A DNA stretch of 64,000 nt from Pararhodobacter aggregans (GCF_003075525.1 NZ_QDDR01000009.1:202163-266162); one strand, 5' to 3'. Numbered from the stretch's first letter, positions 52,922 to 63,649 are shown. Program-made: numbers and translations. The notes: generated by a model from the sequence alone, not told the origin.

Positions 52922-53325
52922 CAGGCCCGGTCCATGTGTTCGGGACCGAAGGCGCCGGGCAGCAGGTCGGTCATGGTCATGGTCATGGCCGACCCGTCGA
53001 GCGTGGCCATGGTGATCCGCGCCTCGGGCCCGGCGAATTCGCGGATCTTCTGGCGGCACCCCCCGCAGGGCGTGGTGGGCGTCTCGGAATCGGCGACAAC
53101 GACGATCTCGGCGATGCGCGTGTCACCACCCGCGATCATCGCCGCGATGGCCCCGGCCTCGGCGCAGGTGCCCTCGGGATAGGCCACGTTCTCGACGTTG
53201 CAGCCGGGATAGATCACCCCCGACCCGGCCCGGATCGCGGCGCCGACCTTGAAGCGGGAATAGGGGACATAGGCCCTCTCACGGACGGCGAGAGCGGCTT
53301 CGAGCAGGTCCTGGGGAGGATTCAT
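52921..53325 (-). CDS. cdd: Cytidine deaminase
   Basis: 134 residues, the homotetramer type. YSRFKVGAAIRAGSGVIYPG, NVENVAYPEGTCAEAGAI with the catalytic CAE, and PCGGCRQKIREF supplying the other two zinc Cys are all present. Makes (deoxy)uridine from (deoxy)cytidine. First gene of the salvage operon; the upstream 209 bases hold repeat R5, with no obvious promoter consensus. Confidence 0.96.
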   Translation of the reverse strand: MNPPQDLLEAALAVRERAYVPYSRFKVGAAIRAGSGVIYPGCNVENVAYPEGTCAEAGAIAAMIAGGDTRIAEIVVVADSETPTTPCGGCRQKIREFAGPEARITMATLDGSAMTMTMTDLLPGAFGPEHMDRA

Positions 53326-53384
53326 GGGGATTCCCGGCTAAGTTTGACCGTTTGATCCAGCTTTGCCCAGCCCGCCGGGCGATG

Positions 53385-53515
53385 CAACCCCTCGCTCGCG
53401 CCCCCGCCGCGGCCTCGGCGGAGAGGCGGGCGAGGGGGGGGGCCGGGCAGGCGCGGACCCTTGGCCGAGGCGCCCGTGTCACGCGGGCAAGGGCGTATTT
53501 GGGGCAGAATGAAAG
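53385..53515. repeat. Intergenic repeat element R5 (single type B core)
   Basis: GCGTATTTGGGGCAGAATGA (from 53493) matches the R4 core over GCGTATTT and CAGAATGAA. The stretch before it (GAGGCGCCCGTGTCACGCGG) is a diverged copy of the R1/R3 end block. It lies between cdd and the VOC-bicupin gene, both on the minus strand, and has no inverted partner. Confidence 0.7.
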
Positions 53516-53534
53516 GGCGGGCGCCGGGAAAGAG

Positions 53535-54623
53535 TCACTCCGGCAGGATTTCGGTGTCCGGCTTGCCGGGCAGCGTGACCTCCAGCAGTTCCAGATCCGG
53601 GGTCGGATCGGCGTAGCGGGTGGCGAGGCCCGGGGGAATCACGAAGGCATCGCCCTCGGCCAGGCGGAAGGGCTCCTTGCCCTCGCCCTCCAGCGTCAGG
53701 CCGCCCGCCATGACATAGGTGAACAGGATGTCGCCCCGGTGCCGCGTCCAGACGGTCGGGCCGCCATCGGGGCGTGCAACCATGACCGATGCAACCCCGC
53801 GCGTATTCTGGTCAATCGTGGTATCACGGGCCTGAAACCCGGGGAGGCGGAAGGGATGATAACGGCCCTCGGCGCCGATGTTATGGACGAAACGCTGGCC
53901 CTGCCACTCGCGGTCGGGGCGCTGCTGCGGCGTGGGCAGGGTCATCACGTGGTCGATTTCGGTGATATGGTCGGCCGGGACGCCAATCTCGATCACCTCG
54001 ATCCCGTCCGAGGCCTCGCAGACCCGGTGGCGGATCTCGGGCGGCTGGATGAAGCAATCGCCGGCCTTGAGGCGGCGCATGCCGCCCTGATCCTCGTAAA
54101 GGACATCGACCCAGCCCTTGACGCAGAAGATCAGCTGAAAGCCGACGCGGTGGAAATGCACCATGTCCGGCACCGGCCCGCCGTCCGGAATGCGGATATG
54201 GCTGGCGATCATCGCGCCCCCCAGCCGCGAGGGCACCAGGTCGCGGTACTGCATCCCCGCGCGCCCCACCACCCAGGGCGCCTGATCCGCCAGGCGGCGG
54301 ACGACGAAGGCATGGTCGGTTTCGGGCAGCACGAGCGGCGGGTTCAGATCGTCGATCTCGACCCGCGTGCCATTCGGCGCGGTCAGCACGCGCGGCCCGG
54401 CCAGCCGGGCGGCATCGTCGGTCAAGAGCCGCAGCGTGCCGGGGGCCTCGGGCGCGCCCTTCTCGATCCTCAGCCGCAGCCCATGGCCCGACAGCACGGC
54501 GACCGACGGGTCGTCGGCCGGATAGATCATGTCCAGCCGGAAGCCCAGCTCGCGGGTATAGAACGGCAGGTCGTTGCGCAATTCCTGCGTCGGCAGGCGG
54601 ATCTCGGCCCGGGTTTCGGTCAT
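53535..54623 (-). CDS. VOC-bicupin fusion protein
   Basis: 362 residues. The first part (about 1-105) is VOC-like (LRNDLPFYTRELGFRLDMIY; RVEIDDLNPPLVL) and is followed by two cupin domains, about 120-240 (VHFHRVGFQLIFCVKGWVDV; GDCFIQPPEIRHRVCE) and 265-355 (RGDILFTYVMAGGLTLE; GDAFVIPPGLATRYAD). The first cupin keeps His ligands; the second has lost several. A dioxygenase or isomerase acting on an aromatic or sugar-like substrate is possible. Divergent to maeB. I recognise no closer homologue. Confidence 0.72.
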   Translation of the reverse strand: MTETRAEIRLPTQELRNDLPFYTRELGFRLDMIYPADDPSVAVLSGHGLRLRIEKGAPEAPGTLRLLTDDAARLAGPRVLTAPNGTRVEIDDLNPPLVLPETDHAFVVRRLADQAPWVVGRAGMQYRDLVPSRLGGAMIASHIRIPDGGPVPDMVHFHRVGFQLIFCVKGWVDVLYEDQGGMRRLKAGDCFIQPPEIRHRVCEASDGIEVIEIGVPADHITEIDHVMTLPTPQQRPDREWQGQRFVHNIGAEGRYHPFRLPGFQARDTTIDQNTRGVASVMVARPDGGPTVWTRHRGDILFTYVMAGGLTLEGEGKEPFRLAEGDAFVIPPGLATRYADPTPDLELLEVTLPGKPDTEILPE

Positions 54624-54684
54624 GGCTCACCCCCTTGTCGCGGGCAGTCTGCGCAGCGCCGGGGCCGAAGTCCAGAGCGTGTTT

Positions 54685-54743
54685 ACGCCACCAGCCGCAA
54701 GCGGACACTGGCGTTTTTCCGGAAATGGTTTAAGGCTGAACCA
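54685..54743 (+). promoter_or_regulatory. Hairpin and palindrome upstream of maeB
   Basis: ACGCCA (54685-54690) and TGGCGT (54709-54714) frame an inner CCGC-AA-GCGG and are followed by TTTT, a terminator-like structure 42 bases before the ATG. Just downstream TGGTT and AACCA (54726-54730, 54739-54743) are arms around eight bases, close to the ribosome site. An attenuator or operator for maeB is possible. Confidence 0.4.
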
Positions 54744-54760
54744 AATTTGAGGAGGTGCCG

Positions 54761-57055
<2,295 letters not shown>

Positions 57056-57081
57056 GTCGAGGCCGCGACAGCTGCAAAGAC

Positions 57082-57117
57082 AGAGGAGAGGCCGGTTTGC
57101 AAACCTGCCTCTCCTCT
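57082..57117 (+). terminator. maeB 3' hairpin with a TTTGCAAA apex
   Basis: AGAGGAGAGG and CCTCTCCTCT are 10-base arms; inside them GGTTTGCAAACC is itself a palindrome. It lies 27 bases after the stop. The apex contains TTTGCAAA, so this may be an operator as well as a terminator. Confidence 0.6.
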
Positions 57118-57217
57118 TGGCTTTCAGGGCCGATCTCGGCCAGATTTGCAAAGGTTTGCTGCGACATTCGGTCCTGTTCTGCAAATTTCTGCACCTGCAT
57201 CCTTGCTGACATTCGGT
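57096..57217 (+). promoter_or_regulatory. prpE control region with TTTGCAAA sites and direct repeats
   Basis: TTTGCAAA occurs at 57096-57103 and 57145-57152, the second followed by a half copy TTTGC at 57155, and a variant TCTGCAAA lies at 57178-57185. The 10-base word GACATTCGGT appears at 57163-57172 and 57208-57217. From memory, ScfR-family regulators such as PccR of Rhodobacter sphaeroides recognise TTTGCAAA pairs and control propionyl-CoA genes; prpE downstream fits. Confidence 0.55.
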
Positions 57218-57280
57218 AACAGAGTTGCGTGACGCGCTGCGAGAGGCGTAATTCAGGCGCAGGATGAGGAGGATGTTTTC

Positions 57281-59173
57281 ATGAGCTACGCAGACGTGTA
57301 TCGCCGCTCGATCACCGACCCGGAAGGGTTCTGGATGGAACAGGCGCAGGCGATCGACTGGGTGTCGGCCCCGTCGCGCGCGCTCTTCGCCGAGAATGCC
57401 CCCCTCTACGAATGGTACAAGGACGCGCAGGTCAACACCTGCTGGAACGCGGTCGACCGCCATGTCGAGGCCGGGCGCGGCGAACAGCTGGCGATCATCC
57501 ACGACAGCCCGATCACCCATTCCACCAAGGGCATCACCTATCGCGAGCTGCGCGACCGGGTGGCCAGCCTCGCCGGGGCGCTCCGGGCCAAGGGCGTGGA
57601 AAAGGGGGACCGCGTCATCATCTACATGCCGATGATCCCCGAGGCGCTGGAGGCGATGCTGGCCTGCGCCCGTCTCGGCGCCATCCATTCGGTCGTGTTC
57701 GGCGGCTTTGCCGCGCATGAGCTGGCGGTGCGCATCGACGACGCCAAGCCCAAGGCGATCATCGCCGCCTCCTGCGGCCTCGAACCCGGCCGCGTGGTGC
57801 ATTACAAGCCGCTGCTGGATGCCGCCATCGACGGCGCAAAGCACAAACCCGCCTTCACGGTGATCTTCCAGCGCGAACAGGAAGTGGCCAAGCTGATCGA
57901 GGGCCGGGACGTCGCCTGGCACACCTTCCAGTATGGGGTCGAGCCCGCCGAATGCGTCCCGGTCTCGGGCGATCACCCGGCCTATGTGCTCTATACCTCG
58001 GGCACCACCGGCCAGCCCAAGGGCGTGATCCGGCCGACCGCCGGGCATCTGGTGGCGCTGAACTGGACCATGACCAACCTCTACAAGATCGAGGCGGGCG
58101 ACGTGTTCTGGGCCGCCTCGGACGTGGGCTGGGTCGTGGGGCATTCCTATATCTGCTACGGGCCGCTGATTGCCGGGGCCACCACCATCGTCTTCGAGGG
58201 CAAACCCGTCGGCACCCCCGATGCCGGGACCTTCTGGCGGGTGATCCAGAACCACAAGGTGAAGAGCTTCTTCACCGCGCCGACCGCGCTGCGCGCGATC
58301 AAGCGCGAGGATCCCTCGGGCAGTTTCATCAAGGAATACAACCTGAAGAACCTGCAGGCGCTGTTCCTCGCCGGCGAACGGGCCGATCCCGCCACCATCG
58401 AATGGGCGCAGCAGCATCTGGGCGTGCCGGTCATCGACCATTGGTGGCAGACCGAGACCGGCTGGGCCATCGCCGGCAACCCCATGGGGATCGAGCTGCT
58501 GCCGGTCAAGGTGGGCTCGCCCACCGTCGCCATGCCGGGCTATGACGTGCAGGTGCTGGACGAGGGCGGTCACCCGCTGCCCGCCGGTCAGCTGGGCGCC
58601 ATCGCCATCAAGCTGCCCCTGCCCCCCGGCACGCTGCCGACCCTGTGGAACGCCGAAGAGCGGTTCCGCAAATCCTATCTCAACACCTTTCCGGGATATT
58701 ACGAAACGGGCGACGCGGGCTATATCGACGACAACGGCTATGTCTACATCATGGCCCGCACCGATGACGTCATCAACGTCGCCGGGCACCGGCTGTCGAC
58801 CGGCGCCATGGAAGAGGTGCTGGCCTCGCATCCCGATGTCGGCGAATGCGCGGTGATCGGCGTCGCGGACGAGCTGAAGGGCCAGCTGCCGATGGGCTTC
58901 CTGTGCCTCAACAAGGGTATCAACCGCCCCCATGCCGAGGTCGTCAAGGAATGCGTCGGGCTGGTGCGCGACCAGATCGGTCCGGTGGCGGCCTTCAAGC
59001 TGGCCTGCGTCGTCGACCGGCTGCCCAAAACCCGCTCGGGAAAGATTCTGCGGGCCACGATGGTCAAGATTGCCGATGGCGAGGCCTTCAAGATGCCGGC
59101 GACGATCGACGATCCGGCCATTCTGGAGGAAATTCGCACGGCACTCCAAACACTGGGATATGCCCGTAGCTGA
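57281..59173 (+). CDS. prpE: Propionyl-CoA synthetase (PrpE-type ACS)
   Basis: 630 residues of the ANL superfamily. The P-loop YTSGTTGQPKGV lies near 244, DHWWQTETGWAI near 386, and the acylatable Lys in RSGKILRATM near 589. The N-terminus (YADVYRRSITDPEGFW) and ALRAKGVEKGDRVIIYMPM are those of PrpE and of acetyl-CoA synthetases. I favour propionate because of the length and the TTTGCAAA sites upstream. Activates propionate for the methylmalonyl-CoA route. Confidence 0.87.
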   Translation: MSYADVYRRSITDPEGFWMEQAQAIDWVSAPSRALFAENAPLYEWYKDAQVNTCWNAVDRHVEAGRGEQLAIIHDSPITHSTKGITYRELRDRVASLAGALRAKGVEKGDRVIIYMPMIPEALEAMLACARLGAIHSVVFGGFAAHELAVRIDDAKPKAIIAASCGLEPGRVVHYKPLLDAAIDGAKHKPAFTVIFQREQEVAKLIEGRDVAWHTFQYGVEPAECVPVSGDHPAYVLYTSGTTGQPKGVIRPTAGHLVALNWTMTNLYKIEAGDVFWAASDVGWVVGHSYICYGPLIAGATTIVFEGKPVGTPDAGTFWRVIQNHKVKSFFTAPTALRAIKREDPSGSFIKEYNLKNLQALFLAGERADPATIEWAQQHLGVPVIDHWWQTETGWAIAGNPMGIELLPVKVGSPTVAMPGYDVQVLDEGGHPLPAGQLGAIAIKLPLPPGTLPTLWNAEERFRKSYLNTFPGYYETGDAGYIDDNGYVYIMARTDDVINVAGHRLSTGAMEEVLASHPDVGECAVIGVADELKGQLPMGFLCLNKGINRPHAEVVKECVGLVRDQIGPVAAFKLACVVDRLPKTRSGKILRATMVKIADGEAFKMPATIDDPAILEEIRTALQTLGYARS

Positions 59174-59194
59174 AGCAAAATTTCACGTGTTCAC

Positions 59195-59224
59195 GACGCC
59201 CCGCCGCACCGCCGACGGGGCGTC
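59195..59224 (+). terminator. prpE terminator hairpin
   Basis: GACGCCCCG and CGGGGCGTC are perfect 9-base arms around 12 bases, followed by TT. It starts 22 bases after the stop. Confidence 0.65.
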
Positions 59225-59317
59225 TTGCATCCGTTGGTGGATTTCATCCCTTGATTGTGTCCCCGTTCCGCCGCAATCTAAGGCGTGTATCGGTAAAAAG
59301 AGTAATAACAAACGACT

Positions 59318-59698
59318 ATGGAAGACTGCTTTCTCATGGGCTCGCCAGACACCATGCCGCCGGCCCTTGACAGGGCTGTGTTAGAAGCCCTCTTCGCCAT
59401 GGGTGATGAAACGTTGCGTGCCGCCCTCGGCGCGCAGCTCGAGGCGGATTTCGCGCGGTTGCGGGCCGTCTTGGAGGACGGCACGCCTTACGAGGTCGGC
59501 CGTGCCGCGCACGAACTCAAGGGCCTGGCCGCGACCGTCGGTGCCGCGCGCCTGGCAGATATGGCGCGCAGCGTCGATGCGGTGGCCCAGGGTCTTTCCA
59601 CCGTCGCGCTGGCCGCGGTGACAGCGCCGCTCAAGGCCGAAATCTCGGCGGTGCTGATCTCTCTGGCTGAGGTTGTCGCGGACACGCCTCGCCCATGA
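59318..59698 (+). CDS. Hpt-domain phosphotransfer protein
   Basis: 126 residues. The phosphoacceptor is H65 in GRAAHELKGLAATVGAARLA, the Hpt signature. The protein is one four-helix bundle without a kinase part, so it relays phosphate from a hybrid histidine kinase encoded elsewhere. The stop overlaps the ATG of the response regulator (ATGA), so the two are partners. The ribosome site is weak; the alternative ATG at 59336 is also weak. Confidence 0.85.
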   Translation: MEDCFLMGSPDTMPPALDRAVLEALFAMGDETLRAALGAQLEADFARLRAVLEDGTPYEVGRAAHELKGLAATVGAARLADMARSVDAVAQGLSTVALAAVTAPLKAEISAVLISLAEVVADTPRP

Positions 59699-61089
59699 CC
59701 TTGAAACCAGATTCCGAAACGATCCTCCTGGTCGAGGATACGCCCTCGCTGCAAATGATCTACCGGGCGGCGCTGATGCGGGCGGGCTATGCCGTCGAAT
59801 GCTGCGGCACCGCGGCCGAGGGCATGGCCGCCTTCCACCGGCTCAATTCGCAGATCGTGCTGCTGGACCTGATGCTGCCCGACCGCACCGGGCTCGAGGT
59901 GATGGAAGACATCCTGCGCGAGGCGCCGCAGACCTGCGTCATCGTCATCACCGCCAATGGCTCGATCAACAAGGCGGTCGAGATGATGCGCGCGGGCGCG
60001 CATGAATTCCTGGTCAAACCCTTCGACGACCAGCGCCTGCTGGCCGCGATCGAGAACGCGCGCAAGGCGCTGCGCCACCGGCCGCAGGCGCCGCGCGATG
60101 TCTCGGCGGTGCCGGTGCTGGCGCCCTTCATCGGCCATTCGCCGACCATGCTGGAGGTGTACGACAAGATCCGCTCCGTCGCGCGCTCGATGGCGACGGT
60201 GTTCATCACCGGCGAAAGCGGCACCGGCAAGGAACTCTGCGCCGAGGCGGTGCACCAGACCTCGGCCCGGGCGGGCGGTCCCTTCGTGGCGCTGAACTGC
60301 GGCGCGATCCCGGTGGACCTGCTGGAATCCGAGGTCTTCGGCCATCTGCGCGGCAGCTTCACCGGCGCCATCAACGACAAGATCGGCGCGGCGGCGGCAG
60401 CGGACGGGGGCACGCTGTTCCTCGATGAAATCTGCGAGATGGACCTGAACCTGCAGACCAAGCTCCTGCGGTTCCTGCAGACCTCGACCATCACGCCGGT
60501 CGGCGCGACCAAGCCCCGCAAGGTCAATGTGCGGATCATCTGCGCCACCAACCGCAACCCGCTGGAAGAGGTCCGCCGCGGCCGCTTCCGCGAGGATCTC
60601 TATTACCGCCTGCACGTCGTGCCGGTCCATCTGCCACCGCTGCGCGACCGCGGCGAGGATGTGATCGAGATTTCCGAGCGGCTGATCGTGCAGATGGCGC
60701 GCGAGGAGGGGCATGTCTTCACCTCGCTGGCGCCGCGGGTGAAGGACCTGTTCCGCTCGCTGCCCTGGCCGGGCAACGTGCGCCAGCTGATCAACGTCCT
60801 GCGCAACGTTGTCGTGCTGAACGAGGGGCCACAGGTCACGGTCGAGATGCTGCCGCCCGATCTGCTGGCCGACCGACCGACCCCGGCCCCGGCACCCGAG
60901 GAACGGCCTCAGGTGACGATGTTGGATCTGAGCGGCCGCACGCTGGCCCAGATCGAGCGGATCGTCATCGAGGATGCGCTGGCCCGCCATGGCGATTCGG
61001 TGCCGAAGGCGGCGCGCGAACTGGACGTCTCGGCCTCGACCCTCTATCGCAAGCGGGAAGCGTGGGAAAAGGCCGACCGCAAGAAATGA
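59695..61089 (+). CDS. Sigma-54-dependent response regulator (NtrC/LuxO type)
   Basis: 464 residues in three parts. A receiver domain holds the phospho-Asp D58 in [10 protein letters not shown] and a Lys near 108; the AAA+ domain (about 140-370) has Walker A GESGTGKE and a GAFTGA loop reading GSFTGA (near 221), Walker B LFLDEI and CATNRNP; a Fis-type HTH ends the chain ([27 protein letters not shown]). It opens sigma-54 promoters when phosphorylated. The A-to-S change in GAFTGA is tolerated in other activators. Start and stop are coupled to the Hpt and SDR genes. Confidence 0.93.
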   Translation: MTLKPDSETILLVEDTPSLQMIYRAALMRAGYAVECCGTAAEGMAAFHRLNSQIVLLDLMLPDRTGLEVMEDILREAPQTCVIVITANGSINKAVEMMRAGAHEFLVKPFDDQRLLAAIENARKALRHRPQAPRDVSAVPVLAPFIGHSPTMLEVYDKIRSVARSMATVFITGESGTGKELCAEAVHQTSARAGGPFVALNCGAIPVDLLESEVFGHLRGSFTGAINDKIGAAAAADGGTLFLDEICEMDLNLQTKLLRFLQTSTITPVGATKPRKVNVRIICATNRNPLEEVRRGRFREDLYYRLHVVPVHLPPLRDRGEDVIEISERLIVQMAREEGHVFTSLAPRVKDLFRSLPWPGNVRQLINVLRNVVVLNEGPQVTVEMLPPDLLADRPTPAPAPEERPQVTMLDLSGRTLAQIERIVIEDALARHGDSVPKAARELDVSASTLYRKREAWEKADRKK

Positions 61090-61922
61090 CCCCTGCCAGC
61101 CGTTCGATCCTGATTACCGGTGCCTCGTCCGGGATCGGCTATCATTGCGCGCAGGCGCTGCGCGCGCGCGGCTGGCGGGTCTTTGCCTCGTGCCGGTCGG
61201 AAGAGGATTGCGCCCGCCTCCGCGCTGAAGGGTTCGAGAGCCCGCGCCTCGATTACGCCGATCCCGCCAGTATCGAGTCCGGGCTGGCCGAGGTTCTGAC
61301 TGCCACCGGCGGCACGCTGGACGCGCTTTACAACAATGGGGCGCACGCCTGCCCCGGCGCGGTCGAGGATCTGCCGACCGAGGCCCTGCGCGAGATTTTC
61401 GAGGTCAATGTCTTCGGCTGGCATGAACTCACGCGCCGGGTGATCCCGGTGATGCGGGCGCAGGGCCACGGGCGGATCGTCAATTGTTCCAGCGTGCTGG
61501 GCTTCGTCCCCTACCGCTGGCGCGGCGCTTACGGCGCCAGCAAATTCGCGCTGGAGGGGCTGACGCGCATTCTGGCGCTGGAGATGTCGGACACGCCGAT
61601 CAAGGTGGTGCTGATCCAGCCCGGCCCCGTCACCTCGAAGATCCGGGTCAATTCGATCCCGCATTTCGAGCGCTGGGTCGACTGGCGCGCCAGCCCGCGC
61701 CGCGCGCAATACGAAGGCGACCTTCTGCGCCGCCTCTACCAGCCCGGCCCCAAGGACCGCTGGGAACTGGGCCCCGAGGCGGTGGCCAAGGCGCTCATCA
61801 CCGCCCTTGACCATCCCTCGCCCCGCCCCAGCTACAAGGTGACGACGCCCACCAGGGTGATGGGCGTCGTCATGCGTCTGTTCCCTGAACGCTGGGTCGC
61901 GCGCTTTCTTGCGCGGCAATAG
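61086..61922 (+). CDS. Short-chain dehydrogenase/reductase
   Basis: 278 residues with the classical SDR motifs: nucleotide site TGASSGIGYH near 10, NNGAH in place of NNAG near 84, catalytic Ser in VNCSSVLGF and YGASK with the Tyr and Lys near 152-156. The long C-terminal tail (FERWVDWRASPRRAQYEG) suggests a membrane-associated or lipid-type SDR. Substrate unknown. The ATG overlaps the regulator stop, but a functional link is doubtful. Confidence 0.9.
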   Translation: MTPASRSILITGASSGIGYHCAQALRARGWRVFASCRSEEDCARLRAEGFESPRLDYADPASIESGLAEVLTATGGTLDALYNNGAHACPGAVEDLPTEALREIFEVNVFGWHELTRRVIPVMRAQGHGRIVNCSSVLGFVPYRWRGAYGASKFALEGLTRILALEMSDTPIKVVLIQPGPVTSKIRVNSIPHFERWVDWRASPRRAQYEGDLLRRLYQPGPKDRWELGPEAVAKALITALDHPSPRPSYKVTTPTRVMGVVMRLFPERWVARFLARQ

Positions 61923-62003
61923 GGCGCGGCGCTTTGCCTGCTGCCTTTGTCCGCGCGCTGCGCTAAACGAAAGGCTGACGGCACCCAGACCCCGGAGGGC
62001 CCC

Positions 62004-62210
62004 ATGCTGCTGACCGACCCCCTGTTCATCACCGCCGCGATCGCCTCGCTGATCGTGCTGGCCATCCTGATGTTCGGCATCGGGAGCTTCGCCAAGGGCG
62101 GCGAGTTCAACAAGCGCAACGCCAACAAGATCATGCGCTGGCGGCTCGGCGCGCAATTCGTCGCCGTGGTGCTGATCGTCACCTATGCCTGGCTGCGGTC
62201 GAGGGGCTGA
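62004..62210 (+). CDS. HIG1-domain twin-transmembrane protein
   Basis: 68 residues with two membrane helices (about 9-28 and 48-65) and the loop motif KRNANKIMRWRLGAQFVAV typical of bacterial HIG1 proteins. Mitochondrial relatives tune cytochrome oxidase. Alphaproteobacterial members are usually small inner-membrane proteins near the adenosyltransferase gene, as here (3 bases before it). Confidence 0.88.
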   Translation: MLLTDPLFITAAIASLIVLAILMFGIGSFAKGGEFNKRNANKIMRWRLGAQFVAVVLIVTYAWLRSRG

Positions 62211-62213
62211 CAG

Positions 62214-62786
62214 ATGGTTGTGCTGAACAAGATCTACACCCGCACCGGCGACAAGGGCGATACCGCGCTGGGTAACGGCTTTCGCGTGCCGAAAGACGAC
62301 CTGCGGGTCGAGGCTTACGGCACCGTGGACGAGACGAATGCCACCGTCGGCATGGCCCGGCTCCATGCCGGGGGCGAGATGGATGCGGCCCTGATGCGCA
62401 TCCAGAACGACCTCTTCGATTTGGGCGCGGACCTGTGCCGCCCCGATCTGGCGGGCGATGCGACGGCCGAATACCCCCCGCTCAGGATCATCGACGCGCA
62501 GGTCGACCGGCTGGAAGCCGAGATCGACGCGATGAACGCGGCGCTTGCGCCGCTGCGCAGCTTCGTCCTGCCGGGCGGCTCGGCGCTGGCCGCGCATCTG
62601 CACCTGTGCCGGACCGTGAGCCGCCGGGCCGAGCGGCTGGCCGTGGCGCTGGCGCGCGAAGGCGACACCAACCCCGCGGCGGTGAAATACCTCAACCGGC
62701 TGTCCGACTGGTTCTTCGTCGCCTCGCGCGCGGCCAACGGCAACGGCGCGGGCGATGTGCTCTGGGTGCCGGGCAAGAACCGCTAA
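62214..62786 (+). CDS. Cob(I)yrinic acid a,c-diamide adenosyltransferase (PduO type)
   Basis: 190 residues: IYTRTGDKGDTALGNG (ATP site), YGTVDETNATVG, LRSFVLPGGSALAAHLHLCR and VSRRAERLAVAL, ending YLNRLSDWFFVASR. It makes adenosylcobalamin for B12-dependent mutases such as methylmalonyl-CoA or ethylmalonyl-CoA mutase, and so supports propionate and acetate assimilation. It follows the HIG1 gene by 3 bases and overlaps the convergent unknown gene by 4. Confidence 0.95.
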   Translation: MVVLNKIYTRTGDKGDTALGNGFRVPKDDLRVEAYGTVDETNATVGMARLHAGGEMDAALMRIQNDLFDLGADLCRPDLAGDATAEYPPLRIIDAQVDRLEAEIDAMNAALAPLRSFVLPGGSALAAHLHLCRTVSRRAERLAVALAREGDTNPAAVKYLNRLSDWFFVASRAANGNGAGDVLWVPGKNR

Positions 62787-63649
62787 CCGCGGGGCCCGGC
62801 GGGCAGACGCATCGCCGCCACCGAATTCTCCCACAGCACATAGCCGCATTCGGCCATCTCGCGGCTCATCGGATCCCTGAGCCGCAGCGCCGCGCGGAAC
62901 ATCAGATCCCCCAGCCGCGGGTTCATCACCGCCAGGTTCATCCGCTCGGCCATCGCTCGGGGCATGATCCGCGTGGCGGTGCGGAAATCCTCCCAACTGC
63001 GACCGGCGCGGGCGTCGGGGGCGCAGGCGCGCCCGGCCAGAACCTGCGCCCAGAACGACAGCTGCGCCCTGAGCGGCTGATCCTCGACCCAGGCCATCAG
63101 CGCCGGCAGGCCCCGGCCGAAAGTGCCGAGGTATTCGAGCGTGTCGAGCAGCCGGGCCGACCCCGTCGCCAGCGCCTCGTCCACCAGCGCCATCAAGGCG
63201 CGGTCGAGCGCCCGGCGCGCCGGTTCCGGCAGCGCCCCCGGCAGGCCGCAGGCCAGCAACCGCCGGGTCCAGGCGGCGGGCTCGACGAACCACCAGTCGC
63301 GGCGCAGCGCCGACAGGCCCGGCCCCGCCTGCAGCATCTCGGCCGCCAGCGCCTCAAGCACCTTGACCAGCATGGCAAATCCCTCGGCCGCGTGATCCTG
63401 GGCGCGATCCGTGGACAGAGGACCGATCGGCCGCCCGTCGGCGTGATGCGCGGCCGCCGCGGCGAACCAGTGGCTCACCGCCTCGGGCGGGATGGCGGCA
63501 AGCGGCCGTGTCTCCAGGCAGAGCAGAACCTCGGGCGGCAGGCATTGGTCACAGGTGCAGATCAGCGCCAGCGGACCGAGGCGGTCGGGGGCGAAGCCCT
63601 GCAGCACCCGCAGGGCGTGGTCGAGGTCGCTTTCGGTCAGGGTCGCCAT
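62783..63649 (-). CDS. Hypothetical protein with a CxCxxC motif (288 aa)
   Basis: I do not recognise a family. A Cys cluster near residues 31-36 (ICTCDQC, plus another Cys near 44) could bind zinc or an iron-sulfur cluster. The rest is mainly helical (VLEALAAEMLQAGPGLSALR; ALMALVDEALATGSARLLDTL) with many Trp, and no signal peptide or membrane segment. It overlaps the convergent adenosyltransferase gene by 4 bases and is divergent to etfB. Codon use matches the neighbours, so it is probably a real gene. Confidence 0.65.
   Translation of the reverse strand: MATLTESDLDHALRVLQGFAPDRLGPLALICTCDQCLPPEVLLCLETRPLAAIPPEAVSHWFAAAAAHHADGRPIGPLSTDRAQDHAAEGFAMLVKVLEALAAEMLQAGPGLSALRRDWWFVEPAAWTRRLLACGLPGALPEPARRALDRALMALVDEALATGSARLLDTLEYLGTFGRGLPALMAWVEDQPLRAQLSFWAQVLAGRACAPDARAGRSWEDFRTATRIMPRAMAERMNLAVMNPRLGDLMFRAALRLRDPMSREMAECGYVLWENSVAAMRLPAGPRG

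Noticed and set aside
15350..53515. CRISPR array
   Set aside because: The repeats are dispersed over 38 kb with irregular spacing, and no cas genes are present.
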